From Lactococcus ileimucosae (GTDB lineage Bacteria; Bacillota; Bacilli; Lactobacillales; Streptococcaceae), in the NCBI RefSeq assembly GCF_943193185.1, contig NZ_CALPDE010000001.1, positions 168,347 to 232,346 on the forward strand: a stretch of 64,000 nucleotides of DNA, in the 5' to 3' direction. A model generated the notes under the pieces. That model worked only from the letters and a program-made list of their open reading frames with translations. It was not told the DNA's origin and made no database searches. Both the position numbers and the translations under genes were made by a program. Positions 53,570 to 63,292 of this stretch are shown here, in pieces; the stretch's first letter is position 1, and the number at the start of each line of letters is the position of its first letter.

Positions 53570-54229
53570 TTACTGTGTTCCTTCCAGTGCTTCTTTGACT
53601 GCTGTTAGGTTAGGAAACCAGGCATCTGCAGCAGACTGTTCCATTCCAAAGCGTGTATCTTTAATAGCCCAAACCGTAGCACCAGCAGCTTTACCAGCTG
53701 TAATCCCCTTTTCAGAATCCTCAATAATCAAAGTTTCCTCCGCCTTGACCTCTAAGGCCTTCATGCTCAATTGATAAATCTCTGGATGAGGTTTTGTTGC
53801 TTTCAAGTCATTTCCTGAAAGAATGGATTCAAAATATGGTCGTAAACCATGTATATCAAGCATCTCTTCAATTTCTTGCATAGCAGAACTCGAAGCCAGA
53901 CCAATTTTGAACTTGTCTGCTCGTAAGGACTCCAAAACATCCTTGACATCTGGGAAAAGTAGTTCTTTATAGGGAAGAGGCTTCTTATCTTTCAATTCTA
54001 GATAGGCTGCCTGTAAAACTTCTGCTTCTTCATGGTCAAAATCTACACCTAAAATTTGCGGCCAGATTTCCCGCATGTTTCCACCAATAAAATCCGAGTG
54101 TCTCATATGGTGAATTGGAATATTGTGGCTACTAAAAAATTCTTCACGCCTTTGAGCATAGAATTGTTCCGTATCAACTAAAACACCATCCATGTCAAAA
54201 ATCACCGCTTTATACTTGTTTATATTCAC
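53570..54229 (-). CDS. HAD-family phosphatase, beta-phosphoglucomutase-like
   Basis: 219 residues, HAD subfamily IA: DMDGVLVDTEQFYAQRR with nucleophile Asp11 and acid Asp13, LASSS (motif II), KPHPEIYQ (motif III Lys) and IEDSEKGI (motif IV). Cap domain of four to five helices. Substrate probably a sugar phosphate or other small phosphate ester; sequence does not decide between phosphatase and mutase. Extended -10 (TGTTATAAT) lies about 40 bases upstream. Confidence 0.87.
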   Translation of the reverse strand: MNINKYKAVIFDMDGVLVDTEQFYAQRREEFFSSHNIPIHHMRHSDFIGGNMREIWPQILGVDFDHEEAEVLQAAYLELKDKKPLPYKELLFPDVKDVLESLRADKFKIGLASSSAMQEIEEMLDIHGLRPYFESILSGNDLKATKPHPEIYQLSMKALEVKAEETLIIEDSEKGITAGKAAGATVWAIKDTRFGMEQSAADAWFPNLTAVKEALEGTQ

Positions 54230-54325
54230 CTAAAACTCCCTAGTCCTCTGCTTGTATCTGCTCCATTATAACATATTTTTTAATTGAAGATTATGCAGAA
54301 AAGGCAAAAGCTAGCTCAGAGCGCC

Positions 54326-55738
54326 TTATTTTTCTTTCTTCCTGTTATCTGCTTCTCTTAATCTTGCTTTTCGTAGAGCAATTCTTTTCTGTCTTTCTAA
54401 CTCTCGCTCAATCTTTCCTTCTGGAGCATATTTGTCTTCCCAGTCCTCAGGTTTAAGTATTTTATGCGTCTCAGGATCAAAATGGGGCTGACCATCTGGG
54501 AAGATTTTACCCATATTTGCATCATGGACAAAGTTAAAAATATCGTAAGGATCCACTCCAGCTAGCACCAAGCTTCCATAAGTAAAATAAAGAAGATCAA
54601 CCAGTGCATCAACTTCACCAATCAGAGGAGGTTCAGCTTTGGCTTTACGCTTCACTTTGTCGACTGCTTTATCAACATCTGTATGCAGATTTGCAGCCAG
54701 TTCGTCAAACTTATCCCTGTCACCATTTGCTGAAGCATAAAGAAATTCTACAATCTCTTCTACTTTGAATCCTGCACGATATCCTGCTTCCATAGGAGGG
54801 AAAGCTCGTGGAATTTCCTGACTCCGTCCATCCATCATCCTATGAAACTCTTTGACCTTATTAAAGTTTTGGTCCCGGGAGATGAAGTTATTCGTTGTTG
54901 AAAAGTCAATGAGACCGTAATATGCAAGGGCCTTGGCAATACCGTCATGGTTATTGCTCGCTGTAACATGTGTTGCTTTTTCCTTAACGGCTTTTGAAGC
55001 ATTTCCCATTGCAATACCATACTCCACATGTGTCAACATGTCCAAGTCGTTTTCTGAATCCCCAAAAGCCATGACTTGCTGAAAGTCAAAGCCATAATGC
55101 TCACCAACTTTTTTAATCCCACGTAGTTTTCCTGAGTCGCAGGGAATCATGTCTACAGAATAAGGGTTACTCCGTGTAATCATCAAATTTGGAAATTCTT
55201 TTTCAAGCATCGGTGTTTCTGACTGGGTAGCAACCATCATCACCTGATATATCGGCTCACGCAGGATATTCAAGAAATTTGACTGAGGCACAACACGGCG
55301 CACAATATGTTTGAAGCTGTTCCGTGCTATGTCTGAAGTACCCGATGGCAGTATCCCTGAAATAATACCTGCCATGCGTGTTTCACCAAATTTCAAAAGC
55401 TTTGAACCATTAACGCCATGGGCGGTACCAAGGGAAATATCTCGGTGATGATCCTTTGCAAAACGAACAATCTGGCGCAACGTCTTCTTATCAATCTCCT
55501 CGGCATGCAAAATATCCTTTGGTGTAAAAATATATTGCCCATTGTAAGTTACAGCAAAATCTAAGTGGAGCTCCTCCATCAAGGGCAAAGTAAAAGCAGG
55601 CCCTCGCCCTGTGGCAATTCCAACTAATATATCTTTACGTTTTAATTCATCAATAGCTACCCTTGTACTTGGAGCAATTGCTCTTGTTCCTGTAAAAAGA
55701 GTGCCATCTAAGTCGAAAAATACTGCTTTTATATCCAT
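54326..55738 (-). CDS. Cof-type HAD hydrolase fused to a MazG/PRA-PH-like domain
   Basis: 470 residues. The first 280 form a Cof (HAD-IIB) phosphatase: FFDLDGTLFTG, GIATGRGPAF, and GDSENDLDML near residue 225. From about 290 a second domain with EEIVEFLYASANGDRDKFDE, GEVDALVDLLYFTYGSLVLAGVDP and HDANMGKIFPDG resembles all-alpha nucleotide pyrophosphohydrolases (MazG/PRA-PH). The tail is Lys/Arg/Glu-rich. A fused nucleotide-housecleaning and phosphatase role is plausible but inferred. Confidence 0.8.
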   Translation of the reverse strand: MDIKAVFFDLDGTLFTGTRAIAPSTRVAIDELKRKDILVGIATGRGPAFTLPLMEELHLDFAVTYNGQYIFTPKDILHAEEIDKKTLRQIVRFAKDHHRDISLGTAHGVNGSKLLKFGETRMAGIISGILPSGTSDIARNSFKHIVRRVVPQSNFLNILREPIYQVMMVATQSETPMLEKEFPNLMITRSNPYSVDMIPCDSGKLRGIKKVGEHYGFDFQQVMAFGDSENDLDMLTHVEYGIAMGNASKAVKEKATHVTASNNHDGIAKALAYYGLIDFSTTNNFISRDQNFNKVKEFHRMMDGRSQEIPRAFPPMEAGYRAGFKVEEIVEFLYASANGDRDKFDELAANLHTDVDKAVDKVKRKAKAEPPLIGEVDALVDLLYFTYGSLVLAGVDPYDIFNFVHDANMGKIFPDGQPHFDPETHKILKPEDWEDKYAPEGKIERELERQKRIALRKARLREADNRKKEK

Positions 55739-55960
55739 TTTCCTATTTCTTGCCCTATACTTATATGATTTCTATACTTGCCCTTGTTTTCTGCTTAACT
55801 TTTTATGCTGTTCAAGGACTCTATCCTACTAATTATACAAGTTTTCCCCTTGAATTTCCATGAATGATAAATATTTTGCACACAAATTTTCGATGTTCCT
55901 ATGGAGGTTACTCTTTTCAAAATAAAAATAATCGTTTCACTTGGCACCTTGCAATTATGC

Positions 55961-55966
55961 TATAAT
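55961..55966 (+). promoter_or_regulatory. Extended -10 promoter of the asparaginase gene
   Basis: TGCTATAAT, 40 bases before the ATG at 56006; -35 CACTTG at 17 bases is weak. Confidence 0.55.
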
Positions 55967-56005
55967 AGAGTTGTTTTGATAGGAGCTTGGAAAGGAAAAT
56001 GACTG

Positions 56006-56971
56006 ATGAAAAAGATTTTAGTGTTGCATACTGGGGGAACTATTTCTATGGCTGAGGATGCCAGCGGTCGCGTAGCCCCGAACGCAGTGAATCCTATGAA
56101 TGCTGTAAATATGCCTCTTGACTCGATTCACATGGTCTCCGAGGATATCTTTAACCTCCCCAGTCCCCACATTACTCCCAATGAAATGCTGTTGCTTAAG
56201 AATCGGATTAATAAAGCTTTTGCTCAAGAAGATTTTGACGGTGTTGTTATCACACACGGGACAGATACGCTTGAAGAAACAGCTTTTTTCTTGGACTCAA
56301 CTATTCCACGAGGTAAACCAATCGTCCTAACAGGAGCAATGCGGTCAAGTAACGAACTTGGTACTGACGGTATTTACAACTTCCTCAGCGCCCTCCGTGT
56401 CGCTGCTGATGATGCTTCTCATGACCGGGGTGTATTGGTTGTGATGAATGATGAGATACACTCTGCACGCTATGTCACCAAGACACACACAACTAATGTT
56501 TCGACTTTCCAAACCCCAACACACGGTCCTGTTGGTTTAGCAACAAAACACAAACTTTTTTATTTCCATACTGACAGTGAAAACCAGCATCTTGACATCT
56601 CTTCTGTTCAAGGAAAAGTCCTCATTGTTAAAGCTTATGCCGGCATGACTGGTGAGGTCTTTGATCTTTTTGACCTAAGCAGTCTTGATGGTCTGGTGAT
56701 TGAAGCACTTGGTGCGGGCAATCTTCCTCCAACAGCTGCACAAAAATTGGAGCATATCCTTGCTATGGACATCCCTGTTGTTCTGGTGTCCCGCTGTTTT
56801 AATGGTATCGCTGAACCTGTTTATGCTTATGAAGGCGGTGGCTCTAAGTTAGCGGAGGCTGGTGTCATGTTTGCACCCGAAGTCAATTCACAAAAGGCGC
56901 GTATCAAGCTTCTCATTGGTCTAAATGGTGGTCTCCATGGCGAGCAGCTCAAAAATTTTGTTGAAAATTAA
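56006..56971 (+). CDS. ansA: L-asparaginase, type I
   Basis: Hydrolyses asparagine to aspartate and ammonia. 321 residues with both catalytic threonines in their motifs, HTGGTISM (Thr12 region) and ITHGTDTLEETAFF, plus Lys in VLTGAMR. No signal peptide, so cytosolic. Monocistronic with a promoter and a terminator. Confidence 0.95.
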   Translation: MKKILVLHTGGTISMAEDASGRVAPNAVNPMNAVNMPLDSIHMVSEDIFNLPSPHITPNEMLLLKNRINKAFAQEDFDGVVITHGTDTLEETAFFLDSTIPRGKPIVLTGAMRSSNELGTDGIYNFLSALRVAADDASHDRGVLVVMNDEIHSARYVTKTHTTNVSTFQTPTHGPVGLATKHKLFYFHTDSENQHLDISSVQGKVLIVKAYAGMTGEVFDLFDLSSLDGLVIEALGAGNLPPTAAQKLEHILAMDIPVVLVSRCFNGIAEPVYAYEGGGSKLAEAGVMFAPEVNSQKARIKLLIGLNGGLHGEQLKNFVEN

Positions 56972-57056
56972 GAAAAGAGGAGCTGTGAAAAGATAAAGCA
57001 GCCTTTCTCTCCACTCTATAAGACTCACCATATAAAATGAACTCTAACAATATTTA

Positions 57057-57083
57057 GAAAAGTTACTTTTTAGTAACTTTTTT
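57057..57083 (+). terminator. Terminator of the asparaginase gene
   Basis: AAAAGTTACT / AGTAACTTTT stem with a 5-base loop, then T5, about 85 bases after the stop. Confidence 0.8.
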
Positions 57084-57218
57084 TGCTTGCCCCCTACTCA
57101 CTAAAGCAAATCCCTTTGGTTTAAGCTAATATTAGGACACCGCTTAGATTCATTAAAGGTGAGTATTGTAAAATGCTATCAAGCTAGCTTAAAAAACACA
57201 ACAATGGAGGACAACAAA

Positions 57219-57512
57219 GTGAAATTAAAAGCAATCGTATTAGGGGCAAGCCTGCTCTCTGTATTGGGCGTCAGTTCAATAGTGGCACATGCTAATATGC
57301 AAGAACAAGGAGCATCCGTAAGCTCAAATGAAGAAATTTTCAAAAAATTTGATGAAATCAAAGCAACAGCGCCCAAAGTTGATATTCAAGAAACTTTGAA
57401 AGAAAGCAATGCCCAAGAAATTAGTGGCATGACTGAATATGGAGCAAATGGTGAAGAAACATCGGTTTACTCCCTAGACGGCGAAAAAACATGGGTACAA
57501 GACAACAAGTAA
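57219..57512 (+). CDS. Small exported protein of unknown function
   Basis: 97 residues from a GTG at 57219, chosen because ATGGAGG lies 8 bases upstream; the longer frame to 57159 has no site. Signal peptide (MKLKAIVLGASLLSVLGVSSIVAHA) followed by about 70 acidic, soluble residues ending YSLDGEKTWVQDNK. No family recognised. Monocistronic, with a terminator shared with scrK. Confidence 0.7.
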   Translation: MKLKAIVLGASLLSVLGVSSIVAHANMQEQGASVSSNEEIFKKFDEIKATAPKVDIQETLKESNAQEISGMTEYGANGEETSVYSLDGEKTWVQDNK

Positions 57513-57552
57513 TAGAATAAACATCTTCTAGTAGAAATATGGGAAAGATATA

Positions 57553-57597
57553 AAAACGCTCAACGACTGCCTTCATGTGCACATCGTTAAGCGTTTT
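57553..57597. terminator. Bidirectional terminator between the small exported gene and scrK
   Basis: AAAACGCT.AACGA / TCGTT.AGCGTTTT stem with a GTGCAC-containing loop and A/T runs on both sides, located between converging stop codons. Confidence 0.85.
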
Positions 57598-57615
57598 TTC
57601 AAGTTCTGGATAAAA

Positions 57616-58491
57616 TCAATCTTTTTCCGTTAGCATTTCGCTTGCTAGAGCAAAATTCCCTAGAGTTGCTGAACCATTATTTTTAATACTTGGTGTAACA
57701 ATATATTCTTCTATCTTGCAAGGAAGGTTCACATAGTTATTCAGCAGCTGTTCAAATTGCTTATGTACGCGCTCAAGCATATGTTCTTGCCCCATCACAC
57801 CACCACCAAAAACAATTTTTTCTGGTGCTAATGTCAACGTTGCATTGACCGCAAGCTGTGCAATGTAATAGGCTTGAATATCCCAAACCGGTGAATCTGC
57901 TGGAACGTGCTCTCCGCGAATTCCCAATCGTGCTTCAACTGACGGGCCTGCTGCCAAACCTTCAGCACAGTCTTTGTGAAATGGACAAATGCCCGCAAAA
58001 TCCACATCATCTGGATGACGTTTGACAAACTGATGGCCCATTTCAGCGTGAGAAACAGCTCCAATAAACTTGCCGTCCTGTACTGCTCCTCCCCCAATTC
58101 CGGTACCAATCGTAAAGTAAACCAGTGATTTTCTCCCTGTCATAAACATTTCACCATAGGCTGAACTATTGACATCAGTGGTGAATGCCATCGGAATAGC
58201 AAGCGCGGCTTTCAGCTTACCCAGCAAATCAAAGTTTGCCCAGCCTTCTTTTGGAGTTGTGGTAATGTAGCCATAGGTCGCACTGTTCGGATTGACATCG
58301 ATGGGACCAAAAGAGCCGATTGCGAGGGATACAACAGGATTTTGCTTAAAAAATTCAATCGTTTTTTCAACGGTTTCATCTGGATTTGTCGTTGGAATTT
58401 GTAGAGATTTGACAACTTGATAACCTTCATTTCCAACAGCTAAGACAAATTTTGTTCCTCCTGCTTCAATCGAACCATAATATTTCGTCAT
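57616..58491 (-). CDS. scrK: Fructokinase, ROK family
   Basis: 291-residue ATP-dependent kinase for the fructose released by ScrB. ROK hallmarks: GSIEAGGTKFVLAVG (ATP phosphate loop), FTIGTGIGGG, and the zinc site with HAEMGHQFVKRH plus CPFHKDC. It lies 8 bases after scrA in the operon scrA-scrK with an AGGAGG site. Confidence 0.93.
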   Translation of the reverse strand: MTKYYGSIEAGGTKFVLAVGNEGYQVVKSLQIPTTNPDETVEKTIEFFKQNPVVSLAIGSFGPIDVNPNSATYGYITTTPKEGWANFDLLGKLKAALAIPMAFTTDVNSSAYGEMFMTGRKSLVYFTIGTGIGGGAVQDGKFIGAVSHAEMGHQFVKRHPDDVDFAGICPFHKDCAEGLAAGPSVEARLGIRGEHVPADSPVWDIQAYYIAQLAVNATLTLAPEKIVFGGGVMGQEHMLERVHKQFEQLLNNYVNLPCKIEEYIVTPSIKNNGSATLGNFALASEMLTEKD

Positions 58492-58499
58492 AAAACCTC

Positions 58500-60446
58500 C
58501 TATTTAGTCAGTGCGAGTAGAGCCTCACCCACTTTGACTTCTGTGTTTTCCTTAAGTGGCTGAACTTCAGAAAATTCTGCAGTATTTGTGACAATAACCA
58601 TGACAGTATCATCAAGCCCTGCTTCTTCAATAGCCTTTCTATCAAAGCTTCCCAATAAATCGCCTTTTTTGACAGTCTGACCCGCAGTTACTTTTTGCTC
58701 AAAGCCTTTTCCAGCCATCGAAACTGTATCAATTCCGATATGGAGCAAAATTTCAGCACCTTGCGCTGTTTTTATTCCATAAGCGTGTCCTGTTTCATAA
58801 GCAATCACAATCTCACCATCAGCAGGTGCAAAAATTTGACCTTCAGAGGGTTTAACCGCAATTCCTTTTCCCATCACTTCTTTCGAAAAGACAGGGTCAT
58901 TGACAGCATTGAGCGGAAGAGCTTCACCGTTTACGGGAGCTGCTATTTCTTGACTCTCACCTTTTGAGGCTGTTACTGTTTCAACAGTTTCGTCCTTCTT
59001 TTCTTGTGTTTCAACTGCTGCCTTTTTCGCTTCAATAGGTTTTCCGTAAATATATGTTACCACAAAGGCTAATACAAAACTAATCAGAATTCCAACAAGA
59101 AACATTGGAATGCTGCCGGCCTTGATGGAAATGAAGCCCAAAATACCAGCAGATCCTAGACTTGCAGCAAGCACATGGAAAAGTCCCATAAACAAGCTGG
59201 CAATACCTGATGCTCCTAGCGCAATGAAGAACGGATATTTGTACTTCAAATTCACGCCAAATAGTGCAGGCTCAGTGATACCAAGTAAGGCAGATACACC
59301 TGATGGTGCTGCAAGAGCCTTAGTTTTCTTGTTTTTTGTGATAAAGAAGATGGCAAATGTCGCTCCAGCCTGCGCCATGTTAGCAGCGGAAGCTACAACG
59401 AAGATAAAATCTCCTCCCTGACCTGTTTTTTGAAGATTCGCAATCAACATGGTTTCGATAGCCGGGAAACTTTGGTGAAGTCCTGTAATAACAATAGCTG
59501 AATAGAAAGAACCAAAAATTCCCATTCCAAGCCAACCTGCTATATTATAAAAGCTAACTAAACCATTTGTTAAAGCATCCGCAACCGTACGTAGAACTGG
59601 CCCCACAATTGTAAAAGATAAAAATCCAGTAATAATAACAGAAAGTAAGGGAGTAAAAGTAAAGTCAACCGCATCATTCAAATGTTTGTGGAAGAATTTT
59701 TCCAACTTAGCCAAGATGTAGGCAATGGCGATGACAGGTAAAACCTGTCCTTGGTAACCTGCTTGTGCAATGTTAAGCCCAAAAATATTCCAGTAAGGCA
59801 TCGTATTATTTGCCACAGCTTCAGCAACATTGTAACCATTGACGAGACTCGGCATAACAAGAATCATCCCCATCACTGCACCGAGATAAGGGTTCCCTCC
59901 AAAGCGTTTTGTCGCAGAATAACCGATCAGGATAGGAAGGAAAGTAAATGGCGCAGCTGCCATTGTATTAATAATTCCTGCTACATCTTTCCAAGCCGGA
60001 TACATCTCAATCAGAGATTTTGGTCCGAAAAGTCCAGCACTTGTAAATACATTGTTAAGTGCCATAAGAAGACCGCCCGCAACTAAGGCTGGAATCAAGG
60101 GAACAAAAATGTCTGACAAGAGTTTAACGAGAGCCATCAATGGACTTTGCCGTTTTTGGCTCGCTGCAATCTCTTTCAAATCTGTTGTAGACACCTTAGA
60201 AACTCCGGTCATTTTGACAAGTTCGTCATAAACAACGTTAACATCCCCAGGCCCTACAATAATTTGATATTGTCCGGCAGTTTCAAATGTTCCTTTCAAA
60301 TCTGGGTCATTGTCTAAGGCTTCTTGGTCAATTGTGCCACTGTCTTTTACAACCAAGCGCAATCTTGTCGCGCAATGCGCAGCAGCTTGTAAATTATCTC
60401 TGCCAACAGCTTTGAGCACCCGCTCTGCAACTTCTTTGTGGTTCAT
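58500..60446 (-). CDS. scrA: PTS sucrose transporter subunit IIBCA
   Basis: 648-residue fused permease that imports sucrose as sucrose-6-phosphate. EIIB at 1-85 with phospho-Cys in [10 protein letters not shown] (residue 25), EIIC with about ten membrane segments (110-460), an Ala/Glu-rich linker, and EIIA from about 500 with the active His in [10 protein letters not shown]. Fused EIIA is typical of Streptococcus/Lactococcus ScrA. Divergent from scrB. Confidence 0.95.
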   Translation of the reverse strand: MNHKEVAERVLKAVGRDNLQAAAHCATRLRLVVKDSGTIDQEALDNDPDLKGTFETAGQYQIIVGPGDVNVVYDELVKMTGVSKVSTTDLKEIAASQKRQSPLMALVKLLSDIFVPLIPALVAGGLLMALNNVFTSAGLFGPKSLIEMYPAWKDVAGIINTMAAAPFTFLPILIGYSATKRFGGNPYLGAVMGMILVMPSLVNGYNVAEAVANNTMPYWNIFGLNIAQAGYQGQVLPVIAIAYILAKLEKFFHKHLNDAVDFTFTPLLSVIITGFLSFTIVGPVLRTVADALTNGLVSFYNIAGWLGMGIFGSFYSAIVITGLHQSFPAIETMLIANLQKTGQGGDFIFVVASAANMAQAGATFAIFFITKNKKTKALAAPSGVSALLGITEPALFGVNLKYKYPFFIALGASGIASLFMGLFHVLAASLGSAGILGFISIKAGSIPMFLVGILISFVLAFVVTYIYGKPIEAKKAAVETQEKKDETVETVTASKGESQEIAAPVNGEALPLNAVNDPVFSKEVMGKGIAVKPSEGQIFAPADGEIVIAYETGHAYGIKTAQGAEILLHIGIDTVSMAGKGFEQKVTAGQTVKKGDLLGSFDRKAIEEAGLDDTVMVIVTNTAEFSEVQPLKENTEVKVGEALLALTK

Positions 60447-60485
60447 ATGTTTATCCTTTCAAAATTCTTTTCATTTACAAAGCTT

Positions 60486-60514
60486 AGTTTAGCATTTTTC
60501 ATTTTTTATGTCAA
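60486..60514 (-). promoter_or_regulatory. Promoter of scrA-scrK
   Basis: TTGACA (60509-60514), 17 bases, TAAACT (60486-60491) on the minus strand. The -35 overlaps the first operator. Confidence 0.8.
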
Positions 60515-60525
60515 ACGTTTATCAT
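60513..60525. promoter_or_regulatory. Sucrose operator 1 (likely ScrR site)
   Basis: AAACGTTTATCAT, identical to the sequence at 60569-60581; a LacI-family type site overlapping the scrA -35. Confidence 0.65.
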
Positions 60526-60552
60526 ATTTAAATTAATCCACCAATCTACAAC

Positions 60553-60581
60553 TTGATTTTATGCGAGAAAACGTTTATCAT
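60553..60581 (+). promoter_or_regulatory. Promoter of scrB-scrR
   Basis: TTGATT (60553-60558), 17 bases, TATCAT (60576-60581). The -10 lies inside operator 2, so ScrR binding would block it. Confidence 0.55.
60569..60581. promoter_or_regulatory. Sucrose operator 2 (likely ScrR site)
   Basis: Second identical copy of AAACGTTTATCAT, 56 bases from the first, overlapping the scrB -10. Confidence 0.65.
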
Positions 60582-60587
60582 AAGTAT

Positions 60588-62006
60588 ATGGAAAATATGG
60601 AAAACACTCAAACTTGGACAAGAAATGAACGTTACAGAAGTTATGACAGCTATTCTGCTGATTATTTAGAAGCTTTGAAGAAGAGCGTTTCTCGATCTCC
60701 TTGGCGCGCTCGTTTTCACATCGAAGCGGAAACAGGACTTCTCAATGATCCCAATGGCTTTTCTTACTATAATGGGAAATGGCATTTATTTTATCAGTGG
60801 TTCCCATTTGGTGCGGTTCACGGACTGAAATCATGGGTTCATTTGACAAGTGAGGATCTGGTGCATTTCGAAAAGGACGATGTCCTTTTGTTACCAGACA
60901 CCACCTTTGACAATGCCGGCGCATACTCTGGATCTGCCTTGCCTATTGATGGAAAACTCTTTCTCATGTACACAGGCAACCATCGTACAAAAGATTGGAC
61001 GCGCATTCCTTATCAACTGGGGGCATTTTTAAACGAAAAAAATGAGCTCAATAAATTAGAGAAGCCAATCATCGCGCCTGATTTTTCCGAGGTTACTGAA
61101 CATTTTCGTGATCCCCAAATTTTTAGACATGACGGCTGTATTTATGCTATAATCGGTGGACAAGATTTGCAGGAAAACGGGATTATTAAGCTCTATAAAA
61201 ATGAAAACAAGGACTTAAGAAGTTGGCAAAAAGTAGACAACTTGAAATTTACAAGTGATAAAATGGGCTATATGATTGAATGCCCAAACTTAGTGTTTAT
61301 TGATGAAAAACCTGTTTTGATTTTCTGCCCGCAAGGACTGGACAAGACAATCAGCGCTTATGACAACATCTACCCAAATATGTACATAGCAGCCGAACAT
61401 TTTGATGCTAACAGTGCAGAGTTGGTCAATCCCTCAAGGTTAATAAACTTGGATGATGGCTTTGATTGTTATGCGACTCAGGCTTTCAATGCACCAGATG
61501 GTCGGGTTCTGGCTATTTCTTGGCTGGGATTACCTGACACAAACTATGCAACAGATGCTTACGGCTATCAAGGTGCCTTATCCCTTGTCAAAGAGTTGAG
61601 CTTAAAAAATGGTAAGCTCTATCAATACCCTGTAGAAGCTCTTAAAAGCCTGCGGCAAGAGGAACAAGATTTAAACTTATCAAAAGTAAGCCTAAAGGAA
61701 AATGCCTATGAGTTAGAAATTGATTTTGCTGCGCAAGAGTCAACCGAACTTAACCTAATGGATGGTGCACTTTTGATTAAATTTGATAAGGAAAACAAAA
61801 AAGTCACCGTGATTCGTGGCAGTGAAAAACGGCAGGTTGAGGTCAACATTCATCAAGTGAACATTTTTGTTGATGAATCTATTTTTGAGATTTTTATCAA
61901 TAAAGGGGAAAAAGTCTTATCAGGACGCGTTTTTCCAGATAAAGACCTCAAAACAATTTCTGCGAGTCGTCCAACACAAGTCAAACTTTGGAATTTAGGA
62001 AAATAA
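60588..62006 (+). CDS. scrB: Sucrose-6-phosphate hydrolase, GH32
   Basis: Splits sucrose-6-phosphate into glucose-6-phosphate and fructose. Five-bladed GH32 propeller with the nucleophile in LLNDPNGF, the transition-state stabiliser in HFRDPQIF and the acid in IECPNLVF, then a C-terminal beta sandwich. The frame is open from an ATG at 60561, but that ATG overlaps the operator and promoter; ATGs at 60588 and 60597 follow the predicted transcription start, neither with a strong ribosome binding site, so the exact start is uncertain. Its stop overlaps the scrR start (TAATG). Confidence 0.93.
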   Translation: MENMENTQTWTRNERYRSYDSYSADYLEALKKSVSRSPWRARFHIEAETGLLNDPNGFSYYNGKWHLFYQWFPFGAVHGLKSWVHLTSEDLVHFEKDDVLLLPDTTFDNAGAYSGSALPIDGKLFLMYTGNHRTKDWTRIPYQLGAFLNEKNELNKLEKPIIAPDFSEVTEHFRDPQIFRHDGCIYAIIGGQDLQENGIIKLYKNENKDLRSWQKVDNLKFTSDKMGYMIECPNLVFIDEKPVLIFCPQGLDKTISAYDNIYPNMYIAAEHFDANSAELVNPSRLINLDDGFDCYATQAFNAPDGRVLAISWLGLPDTNYATDAYGYQGALSLVKELSLKNGKLYQYPVEALKSLRQEEQDLNLSKVSLKENAYELEIDFAAQESTELNLMDGALLIKFDKENKKVTVIRGSEKRQVEVNIHQVNIFVDESIFEIFINKGEKVLSGRVFPDKDLKTISASRPTQVKLWNLGK

Positions 62007-62962
62007 TGGTAAAACTAGAAGACGTTGCAAAAAAAGCGGGAGTAAGTTTAACAACAGCTTCGCGCGTGATTAACCGCAAGGGGTATCTGAGCAGTAATAC
62101 GATTCAAAAGGTGGAGGATGCTATAGCAGAGTTGCACTATACGCCAAACGCTGCAGCACGAAGCTTGCAAGGGAAATCTTTGAAACTCATTGGTTTGGTT
62201 TTCCCAAATATTCAGAATATCTTTTATGCCGAGCTGATTGAAAAAATTGAGCAAGAGCTCTTTAAAAAAGGCTATAAGTCCATGCTTGCCTTGACTGAAC
62301 ACGACAAGCAAAAAGAACGCGATTACCTGTCCCTTCTCTTATCCAATCAAGTCGAAGGCATTATCTATGGCAGTCATAATTTATCACCTGACGAATACAG
62401 CAGTATTCAAGCGCCAATAGTCGCGTTCGATCGTCTTCTAACGCCTGAGACAACCGTTGTCGGCCCTGATAATTTTCAAGGAGGGCAGCTTGCAGCGGAA
62501 GCGCTGATTCAGACCGGAAGTAAAAAGATTGCCTTTTTCGGCAGTACGGACAACCCTTTCTCCATTACAAATTTGCGGCGGGAAGGCTTTCTTTCTTCTC
62601 TTGAAACACAAGGTCTGGAGGCAAGTGTCCTGAACTTTTCTTCAAGTTTAACTGTCACAAGAAAGTCCGCTCAGATTAAGCAAACTTTACTGGAGCACCA
62701 ATTTGACGGTATCTTTTGCACAGATGATTTAATGGCACTGCTTGTCAAAAACATCGCTCAGGAGCTTCATCAAGAGCCTTATGTTATCGGTTTTGACGGG
62801 ACAGAGTTCATTCAAAATTATGAAACAAGTCTGACAACCATCAAGCAACCGATTAGTGACTTGGCAGAACTTCTTGTGGAACTCCTTCTTAAGAAAATTG
62901 CTGGCGAGACACTCGCACATAGCTATCAGCTCCCTGTTAAATTACACATTGGCGAATTATAA
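62006..62962 (+). CDS. scrR: Sucrose operon repressor, LacI family
   Basis: 318 residues: HTH (VKLEDVAKKAGVSLTTASRVIN) and hinge (NAAARSLQGKS), then a periplasmic-binding-like sensor domain. It should bind the twin operators between scrA and scrB and respond to sucrose-6-phosphate or fructose. Start at 62006 (TAATG overlap with scrB, AGGA 6 bases upstream) rather than the in-frame ATG inside scrB. Confidence 0.94.
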   Translation: MVKLEDVAKKAGVSLTTASRVINRKGYLSSNTIQKVEDAIAELHYTPNAAARSLQGKSLKLIGLVFPNIQNIFYAELIEKIEQELFKKGYKSMLALTEHDKQKERDYLSLLLSNQVEGIIYGSHNLSPDEYSSIQAPIVAFDRLLTPETTVVGPDNFQGGQLAAEALIQTGSKKIAFFGSTDNPFSITNLRREGFLSSLETQGLEASVLNFSSSLTVTRKSAQIKQTLLEHQFDGIFCTDDLMALLVKNIAQELHQEPYVIGFDGTEFIQNYETSLTTIKQPISDLAELLVELLLKKIAGETLAHSYQLPVKLHIGEL

Positions 62963-63001
62963 AAATCAAGAAGGTTTACGGGGAGGCTACTTCTGCATGT
63001 A

Positions 63002-63032
63002 GTGCCCTCTTAAGCTAAAAAGGCACATTTTT
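63002..63032 (+). terminator. Terminator of scrB-scrR
   Basis: GTGCC / GGCAC stem with a 15-base loop, then ATTTTT, 40 bases after the scrR stop. Confidence 0.55.
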
Positions 63033-63094
63033 GGGTTGTTTTAGACAGCTTGCCCTTGATATTGTGTTCACGCCCCTTATTGCGATTGTAAAAA

Positions 63095-63196
63095 TATAAA
63101 AAAATAGACCAAACTTTTTGGTCTATTTTAGTTTGAACAAAGCCAGCCGTCCTAAACGGTTTCTTTGGCGCTTGTTTGCACAAGCTCTCTTTCTTT
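63095..63196 (-). ncRNA. Candidate small RNA, about 100 nt, with three stem-loops
   Basis: On the minus strand TATAAT (63203-63208) leads into a hairpin GCTTGT/ACAAGC (63170-63175 / 63180-63185), a nested hairpin CAAAG/CTTTG (63138-63142 / 63163-63167) enclosing CCGT/ACGG (63147-63150 / 63156-63159), and a strong 13-bp terminator (63101-63129) with a T run. There is no ORF with a ribosome binding site. An independent small RNA between scrR and the surface gene is the best reading; the -35 is weak. Confidence 0.5.
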
Positions 63197-63292
63197 TCCT
63201 TTATTATACAATTAAACGTTTCTTACAGAGATGCTGTCGTTCTCTCCGTGTGCCTTTTCTTGATTTGAAGAATGTAAGCGCTACAAGAAAAG

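Noticed and set aside
63273..63286. cre site TGTAAGCGCTACAA
   Set aside because: Near-consensus, but it lies just after the stop codon of the partial surface gene and far from any promoter I can define.
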